Source: Amycolatopsis jiangsuensis
GTDB taxonomy: Bacteria; Actinomycetota; Actinomycetes; Mycobacteriales; Pseudonocardiaceae
Length of the DNA: 64,000 nt
NCBI RefSeq assembly: GCF_014204865.1
Contig: NZ_JACHMG010000001.1
Location: 4,428,501 to 4,492,500 of the forward strand
Direction of reading: 5' to 3'
The notes beneath the pieces are model-generated. The model made no database searches, was not told the origin of the DNA, and saw nothing but the letters and a program-made list of their open reading frames with translations. The position numbers and the translations under genes are program-made. The number at the start of each line of letters is the position of its first letter. Position 1 is the stretch's first letter. This document shows positions 26,667-33,735 of the stretch, in pieces.

Positions 26667-27311
26667 ATGATTTCCCATCCGGTCATGGACACCGTGGTTG
26701 CAGAGCTGGGCGACAAGGTGATCTTGGGGCTCGCTCGGGCAGCCCGGCACGGAAAGCGCGAGTACAGCGTCTACCGTGAGGAGCACCCTGACTGGGTGGC
26801 CATCAACACGCCAAGGACCATTGCCTGCCTGTTACATGACTGGATGTGGTCGGAGGTCGACCGCCAGTTCGCTGACCTTGATCACATCCACTTGATCGAC
26901 GATAACGTCAAGCGAGAGATTCTGGTCCAGGTCAGCTCGGCCGAGCGACTGCACTATCGCGTCCGTCTGAAGCGGCACCATCTCGACGGTCGAACGAGCA
27001 GCTATCGCACACAGAACGTGATCGACTTCGAGTCACAGGGTGCAACTGACAGCTTCCCCGGTTTTGACGAATGCCGTCTGGAGGCTGGCTATGAGTGGGA
27101 TCGTGAGACGCGATCTATGGGCCCCGGTGTGCTCACTCTTCGAGACGGGCAAGATAACGTCATCTGGACCTACCAGCTGCCTGATGAGCCGAGCGGCGAG
27201 GCGGGAGGCGTCGTCGCCTACCCCAACGTGCCGGGGCCGACGTTGCCCACTGTCGACGTTGCAGATGGGGCGGCCGGCGGGCGTCAACCCACAGGATCGG
27301 ATGAGGAGTAA
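26667..27311 (+). CDS. Unknown protein, first gene of the element's cargo module
   Basis: I do not recognise this 214-residue protein. It starts MISHPVMDTVVAELGDKVIL, right at the predicted transcription start. A mixed alpha/beta core contains WVAINTPRTIACLLHDWMWS (about 48-67), LIDDNVKREILVQVSSAERL and RYRV-type alternating strands rich in Arg and His (RVRLKRHHLDGRTSSYRTQN). The last 50 residues are a Gly/Pro/acidic tail without fold signals. No membrane segment is seen. Its TAA overlaps the ATG of the ImmA/IrrE gene by one base, so the two proteins are coupled and likely act together. Codon use is less GC-biased than in neighbouring chromosomal genes. Confidence 0.8.
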   Translation: MISHPVMDTVVAELGDKVILGLARAARHGKREYSVYREEHPDWVAINTPRTIACLLHDWMWSEVDRQFADLDHIHLIDDNVKREILVQVSSAERLHYRVRLKRHHLDGRTSSYRTQNVIDFESQGATDSFPGFDECRLEAGYEWDRETRSMGPGVLTLRDGQDNVIWTYQLPDEPSGEAGGVVAYPNVPGPTLPTVDVADGAAGGRQPTGSDEE

Positions 27312-28354
27312 TGGCTGCAATCGGTGACGCGCTACGTACGTTGCGCCTTGCCCGCGGCTTCACTGGTGAACATCTCGCCGAGTTGATCGGAGTAGCGCAG
27401 CCGACGGTCAACCGTTACGAGATGAACGAGCGCGTGCCGGACGAGGAGACCCTTGGCAAGCTCGCTGAGGCGCTGGGGGTCACTGAGGACTTCCTGCAGC
27501 ATGCGGGTTCGCTCAGGGGTGCGATGGCAGTGGATGCACACATGCGGCGGCGAGCGTCCGCGAGGGCCAAAGAGTGGCGCCAACTTGAGGCGCGTTTGAA
27601 CGAGTTGCGAATGCGCTTGAGCTTTCTCTTTGAGCAGGTTTCCCTTCATGCGGATCAGATCGTGCCAACCTTCGATCCTGTCGACGTTTCCGCAGCCGAT
27701 GCGGCCCGATTGACGCGGATGCAATGGCGTATTCCGGTCGGGCCGATCAGAAACCTGACCGGGTGGATTGAGGCTGCAGGCTGCGTCGTGATTGTCGAAG
27801 ATTTCGGCACGGCCAGAGTGGACGGCCTATCGCAGTGGGTTGGCGATCATCCGGTCGTGCTGTTGAATGAGCGCGCCCCAGCTGATCGACGACGATGGAC
27901 GCTCGCCCATGAACTTGGTCACTTGTGTTTGCACTCGGAGTATATAGGCACCAGTCCCGAAGATGAGGCCAATGGATTCGCGGCTGAATTTCTTATGCCA
28001 GAAGAGATTATTCGTCCTCAGCTTCGAAACCTGACGACGGGAAGACTGGCTGATCTCAAGCGTCAGTGGGGCACATCTATGCAAGCGTTGGTTGAACGCG
28101 CGCATCAGTTGAGGACAATTACGGCCACTGAGCGGACGTCGCTATACAAGAAGTTCAGCCGATTGGGTTGGCGCGTTCGCGAGCCGGTCAGCGAAGAGTT
28201 GCCCTTGGAAGTTCCACACCTCACGGAGAACGTTGCCACTACTTTGCAATCGAAGGGTTTCTCTGAACAAGAGGTTGCAAAGATGGCTGGATATAGAGAT
28301 GTCAGCCTGAATACGATAATCTGCGCCGAATGGCCGCGGCTCCGCGCGCTCTGA
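27311..28354 (+). CDS. HTH-ImmA/IrrE metalloprotease regulator
   Basis: This 347-residue fusion has an Xre-type helix-turn-helix at about 8-60 (LRTLRLARGFTGEHLAELIG, VAQPTVNRYEMNERVPD). A linker helix region leads to a COG2856 (ImmA/IrrE) zinc peptidase with HELGH at residues 200-204 and the third-ligand region EDEANGFAAEFLMP at about 217-230. Family members cleave repressors or stress regulators (ImmA cleaves ImmR in ICEBs1; IrrE cleaves DdrO). The C-terminal 90 residues are specific to this subgroup. It may control the element, its upstream partner, or a host target. AT-ending codons are frequent from 27900 onward, a sign of transfer. Confidence 0.9.
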   Translation: MAAIGDALRTLRLARGFTGEHLAELIGVAQPTVNRYEMNERVPDEETLGKLAEALGVTEDFLQHAGSLRGAMAVDAHMRRRASARAKEWRQLEARLNELRMRLSFLFEQVSLHADQIVPTFDPVDVSAADAARLTRMQWRIPVGPIRNLTGWIEAAGCVVIVEDFGTARVDGLSQWVGDHPVVLLNERAPADRRRWTLAHELGHLCLHSEYIGTSPEDEANGFAAEFLMPEEIIRPQLRNLTTGRLADLKRQWGTSMQALVERAHQLRTITATERTSLYKKFSRLGWRVREPVSEELPLEVPHLTENVATTLQSKGFSEQEVAKMAGYRDVSLNTIICAEWPRLRAL

Positions 28355-28444
28355 GATTCAAGTGATGCGCTGACATGGCGGCGTTGGGATCCCGCCCTCG
28401 CAGTGGGTGGCCTCTCGGCATCTCGTCGACCTGGCGCAGCCCGA

Positions 28445-28660
28445 TCATGTCGTGTCAAGGGGGCACCTTCCGCCCTGGGTGCCTGAACTGCGAAAACGCC
28501 CCCTTGACGCGGCGTGATAGCCCTCTGGGAGGTCGGCGAGATGCCGTTTGGCCAACCACGGACGCAACGTGCGGGCCCTGCCGGCCATCTCGGAGACCTG
28601 CCCGTCCGGCGAGGACACCTCTTTGATCTGCGGCCTATCGCGTCCATCGGCCCATTCGCC
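28445..28660 (-). pseudogene. Possible 3' remnant of a lost gene
   Basis: On the minus strand, about 70 codons read like protein, with balanced charge and ordinary residues: RPQIKEVSSPDGQVSEMAGR, then ARTLRPWLAKRHLADLPEGY and HAASRGRF before TGA at 28445. Upstream of them the frame dissolves into low-complexity sequence and no start with a ribosome site is present. In AICEs this stretch often holds the tra gene, so a transfer-gene tail is conceivable, but I cannot identify the family. Confidence 0.3.
28454..28508. repeat. Nested inverted repeat in the element
   Basis: GTCAAGGGGGC (28454-28464) and GCCCCCTTGAC (28498-28508) form a perfect 11-bp inverted repeat. Inside it GGCACC (28462-28467) pairs with GGTGCC (28478-28483). 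This could be a replication origin hairpin, a transfer locus, a regulator site or a terminator for the ImmA/IrrE gene. Confidence 0.7.
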
Positions 28661-28738
28661 CCGGCCGACTCGCGGGGGACCGGCCGCCAGGCCGCACGCC
28701 CCCGCGAGGGCTTGGCCGGGGCAAAGGCATGGGGCCGA

Positions 28739-28757
28739 GCGGCCCCGGAGGGGCCGC
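28739..28757 (-). terminator. Hairpin downstream of the HIT gene
   Basis: GCGGCCCC pairs perfectly with GGGGCCGC across a 3-nt loop, 52 bases after the HIT stop. There is no U-tract. It is a plausible end for the GntR-HIT transcript. Confidence 0.5.
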
Positions 28758-28809
28758 CTTGATCCTGTAGAGAAAGTTCTCACCGAGCCTCCGCCTCACG
28801 ACCAGCGGC

Positions 28810-29283
28810 TCAACCGAGAAGAGTCCGAAGCGCTGCGGCGTCGCTGGCGAGTTGCGCAGGGTCGATCTGGGATTCATCGCCACTCTGAGGCAGCAGCGGG
28901 AACGGCCTCCCCGGAGCAGGGTCCTCGACGAAGCGCGGCAGTAGGTGCGTGTGGAGATGCGGAACGGTGTTCCCCAACGTCTCGTAGTTCATCTTGAGCG
29001 GCCGGTAGAACGTCGCCAGCGCCTTCGCCACGGTCAACGTCGCCTTCCAGTACGCCTGCGCCTCCGACTCGCTCAGCTCGAACGGCTCGACGACGTGACG
29101 CCCGCGCCAGATCACGAGCGTGTACCCGCGCTGGATATCGGCCCGCTGGAGCACGGCGTCCACATCGGCCGTCTCGAAGATCCGGATCCCGTAGGTGTCC
29201 TCGTCCAAGCGCTTCGACTGGCACATCTCACAGGCTTCGCCGCTGATCCGGTCCGCCCAGTTGCCCGGCCACTCGCTCGTCAT
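28810..29283 (-). CDS. HIT-family nucleotide hydrolase/transferase of the element
   Basis: This 157-residue protein has the histidine triad HLHTHLLPR (about residues 113-121), the nucleotidyl-transfer site of the Fhit/Hint/Ap4A hydrolase superfamily. A CxxC pair precedes the HIT core (EACEMCQSKR). The ATG at 29283 overlaps the GntR stop (ATGA), so it is translated with the repressor. AICEs often carry a Nudix hydrolase next to their KorSA-type repressor; this HIT protein may be an analogous nucleotide-housekeeping or signalling gene. Confidence 0.88.
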   Translation of the reverse strand: MTSEWPGNWADRISGEACEMCQSKRLDEDTYGIRIFETADVDAVLQRADIQRGYTLVIWRGRHVVEPFELSESEAQAYWKATLTVAKALATFYRPLKMNYETLGNTVPHLHTHLLPRFVEDPAPGRPFPLLPQSGDESQIDPAQLASDAAALRTLLG

Positions 29284-30047
29284 GGCTGAATGTCGCCTTC
29301 GTTCCACTCGTAGATGAACTCGTGCTTGTCGCCCGCGTAGACGTCGTGAGCGGCCTGCAGTGGCCTACCGTCCTTGTCGTAGTCGACGTCCCACATGTGC
29401 ATCACCGGCACGCCCGCGTGGAGGGTGAGTAGCTCCGTCTCCTCCGGGGTCGGCATGAGCGCGCTGAACACCTCGACCCCTCGGAAGAACGTGTGCCCGA
29501 GTGACTCGATCAGCTCGTCCGGCCCCTCCGGCAGTGCGTCGGGAGACTCAAGGCGAGTGTCCGCTGCGAGCCACAGTGGGTAGTAGCTCGCGGAGACCAC
29601 GACCGGCTCGTCGTCGAGGAACTGCAAGCGACGGCGTACGACTGCCTCGTCGCCGGGCGAAGCGCGTAGCCAATGGGCTGCATTCGCGGGCAGGGGAGCG
29701 CGACCGACGAAGAGGATTCGCCGGGACGGAACTCGCCCCTGCTCGATGGCTCCGACATCGAAGACGGGCTTTCCGGTGTCCCGGTGGGCCGCGTGGCGTC
29801 GTGCAGCAGAGACGCGGCGGAGGGGCGGACGGCGTCGAACGAAGGTGCCGCGTCCGAACTCGGTCGTCACCAGGCCCTCGGAGACCAGGAAGGCAATCGC
29901 CTTGCCTGCGGTCGCCTTGGTCGTGCCGTACTGGGCGATGAGCTGCCGCTCGGACGGGAGTACGGCCCCCGGAGCGAGGTCCCCCTGCAAGATCGCCGCG
30001 CGCAGGTCGGCCGCGATCCGTCTGCTGAGCGGTAGCCGTTCCGACAC
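29280..30047 (-). CDS. GntR/HutC-family repressor (KorSA-like)
   Basis: This 255-residue regulator has an N-terminal winged HTH (residues 5-72: LSRRIAADLRAAILQGDLAP, LPSERQLIAQYGTTKATAGK, FGRGTFVRRR) and a C-terminal UTRA ligand-binding domain (about 95-245). In pSAM2-type elements KorSA represses the activator gene and keeps the element integrated. GTG at 30047 follows AAGGAG. The divergent palindromes at 30083-30162 are its likely operators, and one overlaps its own promoter region, so autorepression is expected. Confidence 0.9.
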   Translation of the reverse strand: MSERLPLSRRIAADLRAAILQGDLAPGAVLPSERQLIAQYGTTKATAGKAIAFLVSEGLVTTEFGRGTFVRRRPPLRRVSAARRHAAHRDTGKPVFDVGAIEQGRVPSRRILFVGRAPLPANAAHWLRASPGDEAVVRRRLQFLDDEPVVVSASYYPLWLAADTRLESPDALPEGPDELIESLGHTFFRGVEVFSALMPTPEETELLTLHAGVPVMHMWDVDYDKDGRPLQAAHDVYAGDKHEFIYEWNEGDIQP

Positions 30048-30082
30048 GGGATCTCCTTCGCTGCGTCAGTGTCCAGCGTACG

Positions 30083-30162
30083 GCCTCCCTAGTGAGACCT
30101 CCACACCTCGCTTGACAACCTCCCTAGGGAGGTGCAACCTGAAGATACCTCCCTAGGGAGGT
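30083..30162. promoter_or_regulatory. Divergent control region with two perfect and one partial palindromic operator
   Basis: ACCTCCCTAGGGAGGT occurs at 30118-30133 and again at 30147-30162, centres 29 bp apart. A degraded copy, GCCTCCCTAGTGAGACC, is at 30083-30099. The rightward promoter is TTGACA (30112-30117) with a 17-bp spacer to CAACCT (30135-30140). The first palindrome fills its spacer and the second covers the start point. A leftward -35 (TTGTCA, 30118-30113 on the minus strand) overlaps it, and the partial site covers the leftward -10 region. This is a clear design for repression of both directions by the GntR protein. Confidence 0.85.
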
Positions 30163-30194
30163 TGACCGGGTTCGGCGCGACGACGGAGGCGAAC

Positions 30195-30593
30195 ATGGGC
30201 GCTCTTGCTCTGCTGGATGACGAGCGGTACGTGACGGTGATTCCGGAGCGGTTCCGGTTCTCCGACGAGAACCCGCTGACGTTGGAACCGTTCGGCCGCA
30301 ACAAGTTCGGTGACCTGCCGCCGTACGTCGAGGACGTGATCACGGACGTCGTCGGGCTGACCGAGGCGAAGTGGGAAGCGCTCGTGGACGCGGGGGAGAC
30401 CTATTCCGTCGTCGGGCCGTTCCGCTACTACTCGCTGGCTCCGTTGTTCCAGTCGTTCGCCGCCCGCAAGCACCGCCCTGGCCCGACCGGCATGTGCCCG
30501 GACTGCTGGGGCACCCTCGCGGCCTGCGACACCGATGGCTCGGTGACCGGCACCGTCGGCGCAGCCTTCGTCTGCGACTGCGCGGGGGTCTGA
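30195..30593 (+). CDS. Small zinc-ribbon protein A of the replication operon
   Basis: This 132-residue protein is first in the repressed rightward operon; ATG at 30195 follows GGAGG. It has an N-terminal domain with ERFRFSD and FGDLPPYVEDVITDVVGLTE, ending WEALVDAGETYSV, and a C-terminal Cys cluster (CPDCWG, CDC). The N-terminal domain is paralogous to the C-terminal domain of the next protein. Its position matches pra, the replication activator of pSAM2, but I cannot show homology. No membrane segment is seen. Confidence 0.8.
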   Translation: MGALALLDDERYVTVIPERFRFSDENPLTLEPFGRNKFGDLPPYVEDVITDVVGLTEAKWEALVDAGETYSVVGPFRYYSLAPLFQSFAARKHRPGPTGMCPDCWGTLAACDTDGSVTGTVGAAFVCDCAGV

Positions 30594-30596
30594 GCC

Positions 30597-31109
30597 ATGA
30601 CCACCATGCAGCTCGGTGACGTGCTCACCTTCGACTGCTCCCGCTGCGGGCAGCCGCACATCCAGGCTCCCGTGATCGCGTGGGCGCCGTGCTGGTCGTG
30701 CTCTGGAATGGGCACGCTCACGCCCGGGTCCGGCATTGCCTGCCGCACCTGCCGTGGCGAGGGCCGGTTCGGCTCGTACTCCGACATGGTCGTGGCCCAG
30801 CAGGAACGCCACTGCGCCCAGGTCCGTCGCCTGCCTGGCGAGCGGTTCCGCCTGTCTGATGTGGACTCGGAGACCGGCCGCCGTTTCTGCGAGGTACGGT
30901 TCGCCGACCTCCCCGAGCTGGTCCAGGACCTGGTCCTGAGCATGGGCGTCTCGCCGGAGCGCTGGAACACCCTCGTGGAACGCGGGGAAGTCCTCGAAGT
31001 GCCCTGCTTGGACGGCGTCCACACCGTCGCTCGTCCGGTCGTGTGGGGTGACCGCCAAGCGTCGCGCGTCGGCTGGCCGGGTGCCGCTCGGGTGGGGGTG
31101 GCTGCCTGA
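30597..31109 (+). CDS. Small zinc-ribbon protein B, domain-swapped paralogue of A
   Basis: This 170-residue protein starts three bases after protein A. Cys pairs CSRCGQ, CWSCSGMG and CRTCRGEG near residues 14-60 resemble the DnaJ-type CxxCxGxG zinc centre. A domain with ERFRLSD and FADLPELVQDLVLSMGVS, ending WNTLVERGEVLEV, follows at about 80-140. This is the same domain as in protein A, but here after the zinc part. Its TGA overlaps the rep ATG (TGATG). A regulatory or Rep-helper role is inferred from operon position only. Confidence 0.8.
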   Translation: MTTMQLGDVLTFDCSRCGQPHIQAPVIAWAPCWSCSGMGTLTPGSGIACRTCRGEGRFGSYSDMVVAQQERHCAQVRRLPGERFRLSDVDSETGRRFCEVRFADLPELVQDLVLSMGVSPERWNTLVERGEVLEVPCLDGVHTVARPVVWGDRQASRVGWPGAARVGVAA

Positions 31110-32512
31110 TGGTGGCTGCTCCGGCTGGCTTCGGCGAGATGGTGGCCGCGTTCTCGGAGTCCGGCACGCTGGACCCGGCCCTGGCGCACGTCCTCGCCCG
31201 CTCGAACTTCGACACCTGGGCCGGGAAGGTCAAGGCCGCTCGGGGTTGCGCGAAGCCGGTCCGGATGGCCGGGGGATCCACCGTGGTCGACTCCTCCGGC
31301 AAGGTCTTCGCCGAGCTGTCCGGCAGCGTGTTCGTCCCCTGCAAGAACCGGCGCGCGTCGGTGTGCGAGTCCTGCTCAGCCCACTACGCGCACGACACGT
31401 TCCACCTCATCCGCGCTGGCATGGCCGGGGGCAAGGGCGTCCCCGAGACCGTCACCGGTCACCTGCGCGTGCTGGCGACGCTGACCGCGCCGTCGTTCGG
31501 GAAAGTCCACTCGCGACCGTTCCGCAATGGACACGTGCGCCGCTGCTCCTGTGGCGAGCTGCACTCCCAGTACGACGACGTCCTCGGCACGCCCCTGGAC
31601 CCCGAGACCTACGACTACGTCGGGTCGGTGCTGTGGCAGGCCCACGCCGGGGAGCTGTGGCGCCGCTTCACCATCGCCGTGGGCCGCAAACTCGCCCGCG
31701 CCCTCGGCATCCGCCCGGCTGAGCTGCGCGAGGTCATGCGCCTGTCCTACGCCAAAGTCGCCGAGTACCAGCGCCGCGGGCTCATCCACTTCCACGCCGT
31801 CGTGCGCGTCGATGGCCCCGAGGGACCGGACGGACCGCCCCCGCCGGCCGCCGTGACCGACGACCTCCTGACCGCCGTCATCCAGGCCGCCGCTGCGTCC
31901 GTCATCGTGCGCACCCCCGAGTCCCCCGCTGTGGGCGTGGTCAAGCTGTCCTGGGGTGAGCAGGTCGACGTGGAGCCCATCGCGGCGTCGGAGGGCACCT
32001 CGGAGGACTCGGACGGTGGCTGGCACGACCGGCGCGTCGCGGGCTACGTCGCCAAGTACGCCACCAAGGGCACCCGCCTTACCGAGGGCTCCGACTACCG
32101 CATCCGCTCGGCGGAGCACATCGAGCAGCTTCCGATCACCGAGCACCACAAGCAGCTCATGCGCACCGCCTGGCGGCTCGGCGGGCTGCCCGAGTACCGG
32201 GAGCTGAACCTCCGGAAGTGGGCGCACATGCTCGGGTTTCGGGGCCACTTCCTGACCAAGTCCCGCCGCTACTCCACGACGTTCGGGCAGATCCGCCGTA
32301 CCCGGGCGGAGTACCGCCTCGATGAGCAGCGTGAGGCCCTGGGCATCGCCGACACCGAGGTCCTGACCGTCGTTAACGACTGGTCCATGACCGGCATCGG
32401 CTACCACAACGACGCGGAGCGACGGCTCGCTGCCGTGTTCGCCGAACTGCACCTCGCCCGGCGCAAGCTCGACGGTCAGGACGACGACGGCGGGGGACCG
32501 CATGGCCGTTGA
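31109..32512 (+). CDS. RepSA-like HUH replication initiator
   Basis: This 467-residue rolling-circle initiator would nick the excised circle's origin. It carries a Cys-rich N-terminal part (CESCSAHYAHDTF, RRCSCGELHS), the HUH motif in IHFHAVVRVDG (about residues 226-236) and the catalytic Tyr motif GYVAKYATKG at about 312-321. These resemble the replication initiators of pSAM2 and related AICEs. It overlaps protein B at its start and the integrase by 11 bases at its end, so no xis gene fits between rep and int. Confidence 0.92.
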   Translation: MVAAPAGFGEMVAAFSESGTLDPALAHVLARSNFDTWAGKVKAARGCAKPVRMAGGSTVVDSSGKVFAELSGSVFVPCKNRRASVCESCSAHYAHDTFHLIRAGMAGGKGVPETVTGHLRVLATLTAPSFGKVHSRPFRNGHVRRCSCGELHSQYDDVLGTPLDPETYDYVGSVLWQAHAGELWRRFTIAVGRKLARALGIRPAELREVMRLSYAKVAEYQRRGLIHFHAVVRVDGPEGPDGPPPPAAVTDDLLTAVIQAAAASVIVRTPESPAVGVVKLSWGEQVDVEPIAASEGTSEDSDGGWHDRRVAGYVAKYATKGTRLTEGSDYRIRSAEHIEQLPITEHHKQLMRTAWRLGGLPEYRELNLRKWAHMLGFRGHFLTKSRRYSTTFGQIRRTRAEYRLDEQREALGIADTEVLTVVNDWSMTGIGYHNDAERRLAAVFAELHLARRKLDGQDDDGGGPHGR

Positions 32513-33704
32513 CGACCTCTGGTACCTGCGCAAACGCGACGCGGAGACCGGCGAAAGGCTGCGCGCGAAGCGCCATGGACGCGGTAAGCGCTGGCGTGTC
32601 CGCTGGGTCGACCCGGACACCGGCCAGGACCGTACCGAGCTGTTCGAGCGCCGCGCCGACGCCGACCGGCACGACGCGAACATGCACGCCGACATCTCGC
32701 GCGGGCAGTACGTCGATCCTCGAGCCGGTCGGCTGACGTTCCAGGAGTACGCGGACCAGTGGCGGCAGACGCTGCTGCACCGCCCGAGCACGGCTGAACG
32801 GACGGAGCGCGTCATCCGGCGGCACCTCGTGCCCGTGCTCGGTGGGCTGCCCATCGCGCAGATCCGGAGCTCGCACATTCGGGGCTGGGTAAAGGATCGA
32901 GCGACCAAGCTCGCTCCGAGCACGCTCACGGTCGTCTACTTCGGGACGCTCGTTCCGCTGTTCAACGCGGCCGTGGCCGACAAGCGCATCGGGACGTCTC
33001 CGTGCGTCGGCATTCGGCTGCCGGAGATCGAGGACGCCCAGTACTACATCGCGCGCCCCGAAGAGGTCCACGCACTCCACAACGCGCTGCCGGAGCGGTA
33101 CCGGCCGATCGTCTACCTGGCGGCTGGCTGCGGCTGGCGTGGTGGCGAGATCTTCGGCCTGGAGCGGGACGCGATCGACTTCGACGCGATGGAGGTCGAG
33201 GTCCGCCATCAGCTCACCGTGGTGTCCGGCCGCACGCCCTACCTCGCGCCGCCGAAGACCAAGACCAGCCGCCGCGCGAACGAGCTGCCGACGCTGGTCG
33301 CGAACTCCCTACGCGGCCACCTGGAGACCTTCCGGACGCTGCCGGAGGAAATCGACGACGAGACCGACCCCCGCCGGCCGATCCGGCGGCCCGCCAACCT
33401 CGTGTTCACGCGGGGCGACGGCCGCCCGATCCACCGGGCCGACTGGTCGTACATCTGGCGTCCGGCTGTGAAGGCCGCTGGCCTGCCGGAGGGCTTCGGC
33501 CTGCGTGACCTCCGGCACTACTTCGCCACGGTGCTGATCTTCGGCGGAGCGAACGTCAAGACCGTTCAGCTCGCGATGGGCCACACCACGCCCACGGTGA
33601 CGCTCAACACCTACGTCGGCTACTGGCCGGACGCGGTGGACCAGACGCGGACGCTCGTGGACTCCGCGCTCGGTTGTACCGGGGTTGTACCCACGGGCAC
33701 CTGA
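32502..33704 (+). CDS. int: Tyrosine site-specific integrase
   Basis: This 400-residue integrase drives integration into the yajQ 3' end. An AP2-like/SAM-like N-terminal half (RRHLVPVLGGLPIAQIRSSH) precedes the catalytic domain: Arg I in GCGWRGGEIFGL (about 213), the HxxR box DLRHYFATVL (about 340), GHTTPTVTL and the nucleophile region NTYVGY (about 370). The last codons (CTGVVPTGT) encode two TGTACC arm-type repeats in the DNA. The stop lies 31 bases before the right attachment repeat. Confidence 0.95.
   Translation: MAVDDLWYLRKRDAETGERLRAKRHGRGKRWRVRWVDPDTGQDRTELFERRADADRHDANMHADISRGQYVDPRAGRLTFQEYADQWRQTLLHRPSTAERTERVIRRHLVPVLGGLPIAQIRSSHIRGWVKDRATKLAPSTLTVVYFGTLVPLFNAAVADKRIGTSPCVGIRLPEIEDAQYYIARPEEVHALHNALPERYRPIVYLAAGCGWRGGEIFGLERDAIDFDAMEVEVRHQLTVVSGRTPYLAPPKTKTSRRANELPTLVANSLRGHLETFRTLPEEIDDETDPRRPIRRPANLVFTRGDGRPIHRADWSYIWRPAVKAAGLPEGFGLRDLRHYFATVLIFGGANVKTVQLAMGHTTPTVTLNTYVGYWPDAVDQTRTLVDSALGCTGVVPTGT
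33675..33692 (+). repeat. Candidate right integrase arm sites
   Basis: TGTACCG (33675-33681) and TGTACCC (33686-33692) start 11 bp apart in the last codons of int, about 45 bp inside the right repeat. They mirror the pair at the left end. Confidence 0.6.
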
Positions 33705-33735
33705 AACCAGATACCCGCAGGTCAGAGCCCATCGC

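Larger units (their letters stand above)
28355..28809. other. Non-coding or decayed region in the element
   Basis: These 455 bases lie between the converging ImmA/IrrE and HIT genes. I see no intact gene. It contains a nested inverted repeat (28454-28508), a coding-like fragment on the minus strand (28445-28660) and GC-rich hairpins (28731-28757). It is where a transfer gene, a clt locus or an origin could have been. Confidence 0.6.

Noticed and set aside
26478..26786. Leftmost minus-strand frame of the element that ends in QFTNYR
   Set aside because: Only the last six codons match yajQ; the rest is antisense to the cargo gene and has no start signal. It is the attachment scar, not a gene.
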